A stretch of 64,000 nt of DNA from Trebonia kvetii (GTDB lineage Bacteria; Actinomycetota; Actinomycetes; Streptosporangiales; Streptosporangiaceae). The translations under genes and the position numbers were made by a program. Below, one piece after another: positions 41,591-50,213 of the stretch. Each line of letters starts with the position of its first letter. The stretch's first letter is position 1. The stretch lies in the NCBI RefSeq assembly GCF_007827045.1, contig NZ_RPFW01000003.1, positions 682,001-746,000 of the forward strand, read 5' to 3'. Below the pieces are notes generated by a model that worked only from the letters and a program-made list of their open reading frames with translations, had not been told where the DNA came from and did not search any database.

Positions 41591-43243
41591 ATGGGTGGCA
41601 TGCTGATTTCCCGCACGACGAGGACCGCGACCGCCGCGGTGGTGGCCGCGGTGGTGGCGGGCCTGTCCGCGTGCACCGCTGGCGGGTCCTCGTCCGTTAG
41701 CGCTCCGCCCGGCGGCAACACCACCGGGGCGTCCGGGGGGTCCGGGGGGTCGGGGGGGTCTAGTGCTCCCACGGCCGCGAGTCATGCGACGACGGCCGCA
41801 CCGGGGTCGTCCGCGATCGTGCCGCAGGCGTCGGGGCTGCACTGGACGCCCTGCACCGGCCTGCTCGCCGGCATAGAGTGCGCCTCGCTCACGGTGCCGC
41901 TGAACTACGCGGACCCCGGCGGCAGGAAGATCACGCTCGCTCTCTCAATGGTCCCCGCCACCGCGCCCGCCGCGCAGCAGCAGGGCGTCATGCTGGTTAA
42001 CCCCGGCGGACCTGGTGAGCCTGGCCGCTCGCTGGCCGGCGCGGTCGCCGCGGGGATCGACCCGAAGGTGGCGGCGACCTACGACATCGTCGGCTTCGAC
42101 CCGCGCGGCGTCGGGGCGTCCACCCCCGCGCTCAGCTGCGACCCGGGCTTCTTCAAGGGCGTGCGCCCGGACTACATCCCGGCGAGCGCCACGGCGGAGC
42201 AGGTGCTTATCGCCCGGGCGAAGTCGTATGCCACGGGCTGCGAGAAGCGGTACGGCTGGTTCCTGCCCTACGAGACGACGGTGAACAGCGCGCGGGACAT
42301 GGACCAGATCAGGCAGGCCTTCGGTGTCAGCCAGCTCAGCTATTACGGGTTCTCCTACGGCACCTACCTCGGTCAGGTGTACGGGACGATGTTCCCGGAC
42401 CGGGTCCGCCGGATGGTGCTCGATTCCACGGTCGACCCGACGGGTGCCTGGTACGCGGACAACATCAGCCAGGACTACGCCTTCCAGGGCCGGATTCAGG
42501 CGTTCTTCGCATGGATCGCCAAATACGACTCCACCTACCACCTGGGCAGCACCGCGGCGCAGGTCCAGGCCGCGTACCAGCGGGCGCGCGCGCAGCTGGC
42601 GCGCGCCCCGCTTATCGGCCCTGACGGCCCGATGATCGGGCCCGACGAGCTCGACGACACGATCCTGATCGGCGGGTACCTGAACGCGGTGTGGCCCGAT
42701 TTCGCGCAGGCGCTTTCCGAATACCTCAACAACGGCAGCAGCGGCGCCCTGGTCTCCCAGTACGAGGAATGGGGCAGGCAGAGCGAGAACACCTTCGCGG
42801 TCTACAACGCGGTCGAGTGCGCCGACGTGAACTGGCCGCGGAACTGGGCGAAGTGGCAGGCGGACACCGAGCGGGTATACAAGACCGCGCCGTTCCAGGC
42901 ATGGGACAACGCCTGGTTCAACGCCGCCTGCGCGTTCTGGCCGGTCAAGGGCGCGAGCGAGCCCTTCAAGGTGGACGGGGCGAAGCTGCCCCCGGTCCTC
43001 ATGCTGCAGGGCACGCTGGACGCGGCCACCCCGTACCAGGGCGCGCAGACCGCCCACAAGCTGCTGCCCACCGCGCGCATGGTCGTGGTGGAGGGCGGCG
43101 GCAACCACGGCCAGTCCCTCGAGTCGCCCGCCAACAACTGCGTGCAGAATTACGTCAACGGCTACCTCGACGCCGGCACCGTGCCTGACAAGGCGGGGCT
43201 GGTGAACGCCACCTGCAGCCCGACCCTCGACCCGGCGCCATGA
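41591..43243 (+). CDS. Secreted S33-family alpha/beta hydrolase (tripeptidyl aminopeptidase-like)
   Basis: A 550-residue exported hydrolase. The N-terminal lipoprotein-like signal ends LSACTAGG, followed by a Gly/Ser/Ala-rich linker. The catalytic region includes 'VNPGGPGEPGRS' (oxyanion region), the nucleophile elbow YYGFSYGTYLG, and a C-terminal TAP-like domain with 'MLQGTLDAATPYQGA' (Asp) and 'EGGGNHGQSLES' (His). This is the layout of streptomycete tripeptidyl aminopeptidases and proline iminopeptidases. It probably trims extracellular peptides. Starts at 41591 and 41600 are both possible. Confidence 0.9.
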   Translation: MGGMLISRTTRTATAAVVAAVVAGLSACTAGGSSSVSAPPGGNTTGASGGSGGSGGSSAPTAASHATTAAPGSSAIVPQASGLHWTPCTGLLAGIECASLTVPLNYADPGGRKITLALSMVPATAPAAQQQGVMLVNPGGPGEPGRSLAGAVAAGIDPKVAATYDIVGFDPRGVGASTPALSCDPGFFKGVRPDYIPASATAEQVLIARAKSYATGCEKRYGWFLPYETTVNSARDMDQIRQAFGVSQLSYYGFSYGTYLGQVYGTMFPDRVRRMVLDSTVDPTGAWYADNISQDYAFQGRIQAFFAWIAKYDSTYHLGSTAAQVQAAYQRARAQLARAPLIGPDGPMIGPDELDDTILIGGYLNAVWPDFAQALSEYLNNGSSGALVSQYEEWGRQSENTFAVYNAVECADVNWPRNWAKWQADTERVYKTAPFQAWDNAWFNAACAFWPVKGASEPFKVDGAKLPPVLMLQGTLDAATPYQGAQTAHKLLPTARMVVVEGGGNHGQSLESPANNCVQNYVNGYLDAGTVPDKAGLVNATCSPTLDPAP

Positions 43244-43298
43244 TCTCTTGAGGCCATGCTGTGCGGCTACGCCGGGCAGATGCGGCTAGTCTGGCAAT

Positions 43299-44153
43299 AT
43301 GTTGCGCGTTAGGCAGCGGTCGGAGCAGGCGCGGCTGCTGGACGACCGCGACCGGGCGGCGGCTCTCGAGCTGTGCGCCGCGGACCCGGTAGCGAACGTG
43401 TTCGTGGAGTCGAGGATTAGGGCGTTCGGACTGGACCCTGGCCGGCTCGGCGCCCAGATGTGGGGCTTCGAGCAGGGCGGGCGGCTGATCTCGCTCTGCT
43501 ATGGTGGCGCCAACCTGGTCCCGGTGCAGGCCACCGGGCCGGCAATCGGCGCGTTCGCCGACCGGGCGCTGCGCCAGGGCAGACGCTGCTCGTCCATCGT
43601 CGGCGATTCCGCGGTCGTCACCGAGCTGTGGGGATATCTGCGGCCGCACTGGGGACCCGCCCGTGACGTGCGTGCCGCCCAGCCGCTGATGGCGATCGAT
43701 GGCCCGTCGCCTGTCGCGCCCGACCCTGATGTGCGCCGGGTCCGCATGGACGAGATCGATGTGCTGCTGCCCGCCTCCATCGCCATGTTCACCGAGGAGG
43801 TGGGCATCTCGCCGCTGAACGGCGACGGCGGCGCTTCCTACCGGGCCCGGGTCGCCGAGCTTGTCAGGTCGGGCCGCGCGTTCGCGCGGTTCGAGGACGG
43901 CCGCGTCGTCTTCAAGGCCGAGGTTGGCGCGGCGACTCCGCAGGCCTGTCAGGTCCAGGGCGTCTGGGTCGCACCCGACCGCCGCGGCCGCGGCCTCGCC
44001 GCCCCTGGCATGGCCGCGGTCGTCGAACTAGCCAGGGCGTCGATCTCGCCGGTGGTCTCGCTGTACGTCAACGACTTCAACACCCCGGGCCGCGCCACCT
44101 ACCGGCGGGCCGGCTTCCGCGAGGTCGGCGAGTTCATGTCGGTGCTGTTCTAG
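43299..44153 (+). CDS. GNAT N-acetyltransferase with DUF4081-like N-terminal half
   Basis: A 284-residue protein. The N-terminal half (DPVANVFVESRIRAFGLDP, 'LCYGGANLVPV') resembles DUF4081. The C-terminal half is a GNAT domain whose acetyl-CoA loop is VWVAPDRRGRGLAAPGMAA. In mycobacteria a similar gene follows ispG. Here a DeoR regulator and the S33 hydrolase intervene. The substrate is unknown. Confidence 0.88.
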   Translation: MLRVRQRSEQARLLDDRDRAAALELCAADPVANVFVESRIRAFGLDPGRLGAQMWGFEQGGRLISLCYGGANLVPVQATGPAIGAFADRALRQGRRCSSIVGDSAVVTELWGYLRPHWGPARDVRAAQPLMAIDGPSPVAPDPDVRRVRMDEIDVLLPASIAMFTEEVGISPLNGDGGASYRARVAELVRSGRAFARFEDGRVVFKAEVGAATPQACQVQGVWVAPDRRGRGLAAPGMAAVVELARASISPVVSLYVNDFNTPGRATYRRAGFREVGEFMSVLF

Positions 44154-44233
44154 CCGGGCCTAGCGGAACCGCCAGCCGGCCGCCTCGCAGCCGCGCGTCG
44201 CGCGCCTGCTGATGCTGTATTGCGGCGCGGCCC

Positions 44234-44262
44234 AATTAACGTTAATTCAGTACCTGAATTAA
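44234..44262. promoter_or_regulatory. AT-rich overlapping palindromes at the 3' end of marR
   Basis: AATTAACGTTAATT (44234-44247) is a perfect 14-bp palindrome. It overlaps a second inverted repeat, TTAATTCAG at 44242-44250 with its complement at 44254-44262, loop 3. The second runs into the stop codon of the MarR gene. AT-rich palindromes like these are typical MarR operators but here lie at the gene's 3' end, between convergent genes. In an otherwise GC-rich region they stand out. Confidence 0.55.
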
Positions 44263-44762
44263 TCGCGGTCGCGAGTGAGGCGGAGCCTTTCCAGTAGCGG
44301 CTCGCAGGCGCTGGCGAGCGCGGCGAGTTCCGCGGAATCGAGCAGGTCGATGAAATGCTCACGCACGCTCGCCACGTGAAAGGGCGCGACCTGCTCGATG
44401 GTGGCCGCGCCGCGGGCGGTAAGCACCGCGAACGTGCCGCGCTTGTCGCCGTCGCAGCCCTCCCTGCTGACCAGGCCCCTGTTCTCCATCCGGTTGATCT
44501 GGTGGGAGAGCCTGCTGCGGGACTGCGCGGTCCGCTCGGCGAGCTCCGTCATCCGCATGCGGCTGAGCGGCGCCTCGGAAAGCTCGACGAGGATCTCATA
44601 GTCGTGCATGGACAGCTCGTAGGGGTGCAGATCCCTGTCGAGCTGGCGCATCAGCAGCTGTGCCAGGCGGATGTACGCACGCCAGGCGCGCTGTTCCTCG
44701 TCGCTGAGCCAGCGCGGCGGGCCGGTTCGCGGATCACCGTCAGTCAGGGATTGCGTCGGCAT
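44259..44762 (-). CDS. MarR-family regulator
   Basis: A 167-residue winged-helix regulator: 'LSMHDYEILVELSEAPLSRMRM', recognition helix 'RTAQSRSRLSHQINRMENRG', and the wing ending 'DGDKRGTFAVLTARG'. This subgroup often regulates oxidative-stress or efflux functions. It is divergent from the acyltransferase across 97 bases. Its stop codon overlaps an AT-rich palindrome. Confidence 0.9.
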   Translation of the reverse strand: MPTQSLTDGDPRTGPPRWLSDEEQRAWRAYIRLAQLLMRQLDRDLHPYELSMHDYEILVELSEAPLSRMRMTELAERTAQSRSRLSHQINRMENRGLVSREGCDGDKRGTFAVLTARGAATIEQVAPFHVASVREHFIDLLDSAELAALASACEPLLERLRLTRDRD

Positions 44763-44859
44763 AGGAGTAACCTACCCGTCGCTCTTGGTGGCGGCTACCG
44801 GGGTGCCGGACCTGGCGGCGTGGCGCCGCCCGCGATGCGGGTGCGGTAACGTCGACCAG

Positions 44860-46233
44860 ATGTCGGAGAGCAGGCAACGGCTGGCGTGGCTCGACGCCCT
44901 GCGCGGGTTCGCCGCGCTGTGCGTCGTCTTCGACCATGGGTCGACGCTGCTGCTGATGCCTGTCCGGTCATACCTGTACCACTGGCTCAACCTCGGCCAG
45001 TACGGCGTCTTCGTGTTCTTCCTGGTCAGCGGCTACATTGTGCCGGCCTCGCTGGAGCGCAAGGGGTCTATACGCGGGTTCTGGATCAGCCGCGCGTTCC
45101 GGCTCTACCCGATGTTCCTGATCGTTATCGCGCTGTCCGCGATGTCCTACCTGACCGGGCACGGCACCGTCGCGAACGCGGGCAGGCACCCGCTGACCGC
45201 GCTGCTCGGCTGGCTGTTCATGCTGCAGAACCTGGTCGCGGGCATCAACCTGCCTGTCGTGATCTGGACGCTGTCCTATGAGATGGTCTTCTATCTGCTG
45301 CTCGCCGCGCTGTTCAGCTGGGGGATTCACCGGCGCAGCGGCTGGTACGCCTCGGCCTTCGCGGCCGGCGCGCTGCTGTTCGGCGGCGTGCTGCCGATGG
45401 CGGCGCTCGGCCACTGGTCAAACGGGCCAAACCACGCCGCGCTCGTACTGAACCTGACGGTGGACGCCCTGGTCCTGGCCGGGCTCGCCGCCTCGCTCTC
45501 CGCGCGCTCCGGCGTGGCACGGGCGGGCACGACGCTCGCCGGACTTGTCGCCTTCGTCCTCGTCATGGTCAACCAGCACTATCCCTATCCGTGGTCCGGC
45601 TGCGTGATCCTCGCGCTGATGTTCACCGGCACGCTGATCTACCGCGCCGAGCAGGGCCAGGCGGGCAAGTGGACCGCCGCCGCGATCGTCGCGACCGTGC
45701 TCGCGCTGACCACGGTCGCGGGGGTCTGGCACGGCGCGCGGCACCACGATCACCACTGGCAGGTCACCTGGGCGACGTCGGTGCTGCTCGCGGGCGCCAC
45801 GTTCGGCATCGGGCTCGCGGTCAGGCGCTGGCGGGTGCCGCGCTGGTGCGCCTGGCTCGGCATGGTCAGCTACTCGGTTTACCTGCTGCACCCGCTGGTC
45901 TTCGACGCGTACCGCTCGGTGCCCGAGCTGCACCGCAAGCACACGCTGGCGGGCCAGGCGCTGTACTTCGCCGCCCTCATCGCGGTGATCGTCGGGCTGA
46001 GCGCGCTCGCCTACTACCTGGTCGAGAAGCCGATGCAGGGGCTCGGGCGGCGGGTGGCGGCCCGGTTCGGCTACGCCACGGGCACCGCGTCCGGCGCCGG
46101 CGCTCCCGGTGACAGCCTGCCCGGAGCGGGTGCTCCGGGCAGGAGTGCCGCCGACGGAGATGCGCCGGCCGCGGCCAGCCGCAGCGCCTCGAGCAGCACA
46201 GCGGTCGCGGGCGGGTCGGGCGGCTCGCCGTAG
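44860..46233 (+). CDS. Acyltransferase 3 family membrane protein
   Basis: A 457-residue integral membrane O-acyltransferase (OafA/YrhL type). It begins SRQRLAWLDALRGFAALCV with the family's His in 'VFDHGS'. 'FFLVSGYIVPASLE', 'RAFRLYPMFL' and about ten transmembrane helices follow. It typically acetylates or acylates cell-envelope glycans or lipids. The last 54 codons form a Gly/Ala/Ser/Pro-rich tail that overlaps the convergent LysR gene by 163 bases. ATG 44860 was chosen because the upstream frame lies in the marR promoter region. Confidence 0.9.
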   Translation: MSESRQRLAWLDALRGFAALCVVFDHGSTLLLMPVRSYLYHWLNLGQYGVFVFFLVSGYIVPASLERKGSIRGFWISRAFRLYPMFLIVIALSAMSYLTGHGTVANAGRHPLTALLGWLFMLQNLVAGINLPVVIWTLSYEMVFYLLLAALFSWGIHRRSGWYASAFAAGALLFGGVLPMAALGHWSNGPNHAALVLNLTVDALVLAGLAASLSARSGVARAGTTLAGLVAFVLVMVNQHYPYPWSGCVILALMFTGTLIYRAEQGQAGKWTAAAIVATVLALTTVAGVWHGARHHDHHWQVTWATSVLLAGATFGIGLAVRRWRVPRWCAWLGMVSYSVYLLHPLVFDAYRSVPELHRKHTLAGQALYFAALIAVIVGLSALAYYLVEKPMQGLGRRVAARFGYATGTASGAGAPGDSLPGAGAPGRSAADGDAPAAASRSASSSTAVAGGSGGSP

Positions 46234-47141
46234 CGGACGGCCACCACCGACCGCCGCGTGCCGCGGAGCCTGGCGGTGCGCACCCCCGGGTTGCGTGCCG
46301 CGCGCAGCGCCAGATCGGGCAGTAGCGTGACGCCAAGGCCCGCGGTCACCAGGGCCTGCGCCGCGACGAAGTCGTCGGTGGTGAATGAGATTCGCGGCGT
46401 GAACCCGGCCGAGGCGCACTGCTGCAGCAGGTGCTCGCGGCACCGGTCGCAGCCGGCGATCCAGCGGTGGTCCGCCAGCCGGGCCAGGTCGGCCGCCCAC
46501 AGCTCGGTCACGGCGGGGGCAAGCGGCGGCTCACCGCCGAGCAGTGTCGTGTCCGGCATGATCAGGTGCACCGCCTCGGAAAGCAGCAGCTGCTCCCTGA
46601 CGTCCTCGTGCTCCATGGCGGCGACCGGGTCGTCCTCGTCCTCGCCCGCCGCGATGTCTAGCGCCCCGATCCTTGTCCCGTCGGCTGTCTCGTGCCGGAA
46701 GATCAGCGCCACATCGACGTACCCGGCGCGGAGCATGCGCAGCGCCTCGGGCGGCTCCGCCTCGGTCAGCCGCAGGTCCACGCTCGGGTGCCGCTCGTGC
46801 AGTATCGCCGCGGCGGCGGGCACGATGGTGCCGAGCGCGGAGGGAAAGACCGCGAGCCGCAGCCGCCCGGCGCGCAGGCCGGCGAACACCGCGAGCTCGT
46901 TCTCTGCCGCGTCCAGGCGGCCGAGCACTTCGACGGCCCGCTCGGCGAGCAGCCGGCCCGCGTCGGTCAGCCGGATGCCGCGGCCTGCTCGCTGGACGAG
47001 CTTAGTGCCGGTCTCCGCCTCGAGCCTGGCCAGGTGATGACTGACCGACGGCTGCGCGTAGTTCAGCGCGTGGGCCGCCGCGGTCACCGACCCATGCCTG
47101 GCCACGGCGACGAGCACGCGCAGCCTGGTTACATCCAGCAT
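46071..47141 (-). CDS. LysR-family transcriptional regulator
   Basis: A 356-residue LysR regulator. The N-terminal HTH is VARHGSVTAAAHALNYAQPS, followed by 'VSHHLARLEAETGTKLVQRAGRG'. The type 2 periplasmic-binding-like effector domain extends from about residue 90, with 'RLRLAVFPSALGTIVPAA' and 'AGLGVTLLPDLAL'. The last 35 residues form an Ala/Pro/Gly tail that lies antisense to the acyltransferase end. The effector and target are unknown. Confidence 0.92.
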   Translation of the reverse strand: MLDVTRLRVLVAVARHGSVTAAAHALNYAQPSVSHHLARLEAETGTKLVQRAGRGIRLTDAGRLLAERAVEVLGRLDAAENELAVFAGLRAGRLRLAVFPSALGTIVPAAAAILHERHPSVDLRLTEAEPPEALRMLRAGYVDVALIFRHETADGTRIGALDIAAGEDEDDPVAAMEHEDVREQLLLSEAVHLIMPDTTLLGGEPPLAPAVTELWAADLARLADHRWIAGCDRCREHLLQQCASAGFTPRISFTTDDFVAAQALVTAGLGVTLLPDLALRAARNPGVRTARLRGTRRSVVAVRYGEPPDPPATAVLLEALRLAAAGASPSAALLPGAPAPGRLSPGAPAPDAVPVA

Positions 47142-47283
47142 GGTCCGACTATAGACGCTATTGATCGGTCCGCCCAGACTCTCATATCAGGCTAATTCGT
47201 GCAGGTCACGGCCTTATTGAAAGACAGCCCAAGTTTTTCTCCCGGCCGGGTAAACCAGTCAGCCGGCCGCTGCGTCCTACATG

Positions 47284-47376
47284 TGAGGCTCGGTGAAAGC
47301 GGGACACCGAGCCTCAGTCACGTCTGCCGGGGGGCGCTCCGCGCGGGCCGCCCATAGCGGGAGCGGCCCGCGCGGA
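47284..47376. repeat. Two strong hairpins in the lysR-asnC divergent spacer
   Basis: Hairpin 1 pairs TGAGGCTCGGTG (47284-47295) with 47305-47316, loop 9. Hairpin 2 pairs 47338-47351 with 47363-47376, 14 bp. A G/C-tract start (CCGGGGGGCGCTCC) at 47327-47340 links them to the repeat family seen elsewhere. The rest of the 47142-47454 spacer shows no gene. Terminator-like hairpins are unexpected in a divergent promoter region. Confidence 0.65.
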
Positions 47377-47454
47377 CCGGAAGCCAGCGGACCGGGGACC
47401 CGCGGCGCCGGCGTGCCGTACCGCGTGGCCTGCCGCGTGCCATGATGGTGGACG

Positions 47455-47919
47455 ATGAGCCTGGATGAGATTGACGCGCGCATTGTTACCGCGCTGATCG
47501 CCGATGCCCGTGCCAGCTACGCCGTGATCGGGAACCAGGTCGGCCTTTCCGCGCCCGCCGTTAAGCGGCGGGTGGACCGGCTCCGCGCCACCGGCGCGAT
47601 CACCGGGTTCTCCGCGCGGGTCGATCCCGCGGCACTCGGCTGGACGACGGAGGCCTACGTGGAGCTGTTCTGCGGCGGGTCGACCACGCCTGAGGAGATC
47701 GGGGCGGCCGTGCGGCGGCACCCGGAGGTGACGGATGCCTGCACCGTCACCGGCGACGCGGACGCGCTCATCCACATCAGGGCCTCGGACATCAGGCATT
47801 TCGAGCAGGTGGTGGAGCGGATCGCCGCGGAGCCCTTTGTCCATCGGACACGGAGCGTAATCGTACTATCGAGGCTGGTGGAACGCGCGGACGCTATTGC
47901 CCCGCATACCCGCTCGTAA
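47455..47919 (+). CDS. Lrp/AsnC-family regulator
   Basis: A 154-residue regulator. The N-terminal HTH (LDEIDARIVTALIADARASY through VGLSAPAVKRRVDRLRATG) is followed by a C-terminal RAM/ACT-like domain ('VTDACTVTGDADALIHIRASD'), which binds amino acids. It is probably co-transcribed with a small membrane protein 17 bases downstream. Confidence 0.92.
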   Translation: MSLDEIDARIVTALIADARASYAVIGNQVGLSAPAVKRRVDRLRATGAITGFSARVDPAALGWTTEAYVELFCGGSTTPEEIGAAVRRHPEVTDACTVTGDADALIHIRASDIRHFEQVVERIAAEPFVHRTRSVIVLSRLVERADAIAPHTRS

Positions 47920-47936
47920 GCGGGTAGTGTCTGGGC

Positions 47937-48122
47937 ATGCCAGAAACAGACAGTGACGCAAGTGCGGACACCGCCCGCTTCCAGGCGTTCAAGGACCGCA
48001 GCGACGAACTTCCCTCCCCGTGGCGGATGCGGGCATCGGGGTCCAAGATCGGCATCCTCTCCCTCATCGTGATCGTGGTCGCCATCTTCGCCGCGCTCAT
48101 CGGGAGCCTGCTCGTCGGCTGA
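47937..48122 (+). CDS. Small single-pass membrane protein
   Basis: A 61-residue protein with a charged N-terminus (ETDSDASADTARFQAFKDRS) and one strong transmembrane helix near the C-terminus (GILSLIVIVVAIFAALIGSLL). It follows the AsnC gene by 17 bases on the same strand. The composition looks genuinely coding, but no family is recognised. Confidence 0.65.
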   Translation: MPETDSDASADTARFQAFKDRSDELPSPWRMRASGSKIGILSLIVIVVAIFAALIGSLLVG

Positions 48123-48197
48123 GCCCATGGCTGATCCCCCGGCGGCCGCTGACTCGTGGCAGCCTGCCTGATTGCCCGGTTACCCTGATTGCCCGGT

Positions 48198-49193
48198 TTA
48201 CCCGGTCAATGGGTGCTCGACGAGCCGGACCGGGACCTCGATACGGCGCGGCGGCGTTTCCTCCCCGGCCACCCGGCGGATGAGCAGCTCGCCGGCCGTG
48301 CGCCCGATGAGCACCGGGTCGTATTTGAGCACGGAGACCGGCGGCGAGACTAGGTCGGCGAACTCGAAGTCGCCGAACCCGACGACCGCCACCCGGTTGT
48401 GCTCGTCGCCAAGCGCCCGCAGCGCGGCCGTGGTCAGCCCCTGATCGGCGCAGAGCACCGCGGTCACCGGCGCGCCGGACAGCGTTCCCGGCTCAAGCGC
48501 TGCCCAGCCGGGATCGGCGGCGATCCCGGCCGCGGTCATCGCCTCGGCGTACCCGGCGCGGAACTGCCGCGACCGGTACGAGCCCGGCTCGGCAAGCAGC
48601 AGGCCGATCTCCCGGTGGCCGCGCGCGATCAGGTGCGCGGTCCCGGCCCGCGCGCCGCCCCGCTCGTCGGGCAGCACCGCGTCGGCTTGCACCAGTTCCG
48701 GCGGGCGCAGCGCGAACACGGTGGCCACGCCGGCCTCGATCTCCGAGACCAGGTAGTCGTGCGAACCTGGCGTGGGAATGATCACGAGCCCGTCGACGCG
48801 GCGCGCGCACATGGCGAGCGCCAACCGCTCCTCGCGATCGGGATCCCGGTCCGTCGAGCCCGTGAACAGCAGGTAGCCCTGCTCCCGCGCGATGCTCTCC
48901 AGGCCCCGGTATACGGCGGCCTGATCCGGGTCGGTCCACGTGTCGGCGATGAACCCCAGCGTGGCGGTGCGCCCGGTGCGCAGCAGCCGCGCGGACTCGT
49001 TCCTGCGGAAACCAAGGTCCTCGATCGCGCCCTGCACCCGCCTTGCCGTCTCCGGCGTCACGCCAGGCTCCCCGTTCACCACCCGCGAGACGGTCTTCAG
49101 CGCCACGCCCGCCCGGGACGCGACATCCTTCATGGTCGGCCGCCCGCCGCCGGCGGAGATGCTGCCGCGCATGGCGTGTACCTGATTACTCAT
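48198..49193 (-). CDS. LacI-family transcriptional regulator
   Basis: A 331-residue regulator. The N-terminal HTH and hinge helix read TMKDVASRAGVALKTVSRVV then 'NGEPGVTPETARRV'. The periplasmic-binding-like sugar domain follows with 'LGFIADTW', 'VDGLVIIPTPGS', 'HREIGLLL' and 'VAVVGFGDFEFADLVSPP'. The ATG is preceded by a GGGGGG tract. No sugar transporter is adjacent. It is divergent from an SDR across about 280 bases, which holds no other gene. Confidence 0.93.
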   Translation of the reverse strand: MSNQVHAMRGSISAGGGRPTMKDVASRAGVALKTVSRVVNGEPGVTPETARRVQGAIEDLGFRRNESARLLRTGRTATLGFIADTWTDPDQAAVYRGLESIAREQGYLLFTGSTDRDPDREERLALAMCARRVDGLVIIPTPGSHDYLVSEIEAGVATVFALRPPELVQADAVLPDERGGARAGTAHLIARGHREIGLLLAEPGSYRSRQFRAGYAEAMTAAGIAADPGWAALEPGTLSGAPVTAVLCADQGLTTAALRALGDEHNRVAVVGFGDFEFADLVSPPVSVLKYDPVLIGRTAGELLIRRVAGEETPPRRIEVPVRLVEHPLTG

Positions 49194-49474
49194 TTGTTCC
49201 CCCCGCCTACATTTTGCTCATCGTCCCCGGAACGGAAACGGCCGCAACCGTTCGGCGTCATATCGGGACCGTGACCACCGGCCGGCGGGAGAGTGCAGCT
49301 GACCGTCGCGGCGGACTTGCCGCTCTTTCCTTTTTGACGCGCGGCCGGCGGTGCCCGTTCCCGGCGATATCCGCAGTTAGCCGGCACATCGCCCGCGCCG
49401 GGCCGCGCCGGCACCGTTACCGGTGGCAAGATAGGCGGGGTGGGTTTTCCTCGCGGAGCTAGGGCGGTGACGTC

Positions 49475-50191
49475 GTGACCATGCCGGCGCGCTCGCAGCT
49501 GCCGGTTGCCGTGGTCACCGGCGCCAGCCAGGGCGTCGGACTCGAGGTGTGCCGGCAGCTCGCCGCCCTCGGGTACGCGGTGGTGCTCGGCTCACGCGAC
49601 CTGCGGCGCGCGGAGTCCGCGGCCAAGGAGCTCGACGCCGACGGCGAGCGGGTCACCCCCGCGCACATCGAGGTCGACAACTCGGTCAACGTCGGCCAGC
49701 TCGCGACCTGGATTCAGCAGCGCTTCGGCCGGGTGGACGCGATCGTGAACAACGCCGCGACCCAGCCCGACCGGTGGGCGACGGCAGGGACCAGTGATCT
49801 TTCCCCGGTGGCGGAGGCGCTCGACGTGAACCTGTTCGGCGCCTGGCGGGTGATCCAGGCGCTGCTGCCGCTGCTGCGCCGCTCGCCGCGGCCGCGGATC
49901 GTGAACGTGTCAAGCGAGGCCGGTTCCATCGCGCTGATGAGCGGCGGCCGGCCGGCCTACAGCATTTCCAAGGCGGCGCTCAACGCGCTGACCCGCAGCC
50001 TGGCCGGCGAGCTGTACCGGGACGGCATCCTGGTCAACGCCGTGGACCCGGGTTCCGTAACCGGCGAAGGCGCCCGGGGCGGCGGGAGATCCGCTGCCCA
50101 GGCCGCCGCGAGCGTCGTCTGGGCGGTGAGCCTGCCGAATGGCGGCCCGACCGGGACATTCACCAGGGACGGCAGGGAACTGCCCTGGTAA
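49475..50191 (+). CDS. Short-chain dehydrogenase/reductase
   Basis: A 238-residue classical SDR. The NAD(P) motif is TGASQGVG, then 'NNAA', the catalytic Ser in 'VNVSSEAGSI', and the YSISK catalytic pair. 'NAVDPGSVTG' follows. The 'LGSRDLRRAE' segment after the second strand suggests NADP preference. Start is GTG 49475. The substrate is unknown. Possible regulation by the divergent LacI gene is inference. Confidence 0.9.
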   Translation: MTMPARSQLPVAVVTGASQGVGLEVCRQLAALGYAVVLGSRDLRRAESAAKELDADGERVTPAHIEVDNSVNVGQLATWIQQRFGRVDAIVNNAATQPDRWATAGTSDLSPVAEALDVNLFGAWRVIQALLPLLRRSPRPRIVNVSSEAGSIALMSGGRPAYSISKAALNALTRSLAGELYRDGILVNAVDPGSVTGEGARGGGRSAAQAAASVVWAVSLPNGGPTGTFTRDGRELPW

Positions 50192-50213
50192 TCGCGTTAG
50201 TCGCTGGCCGTCC

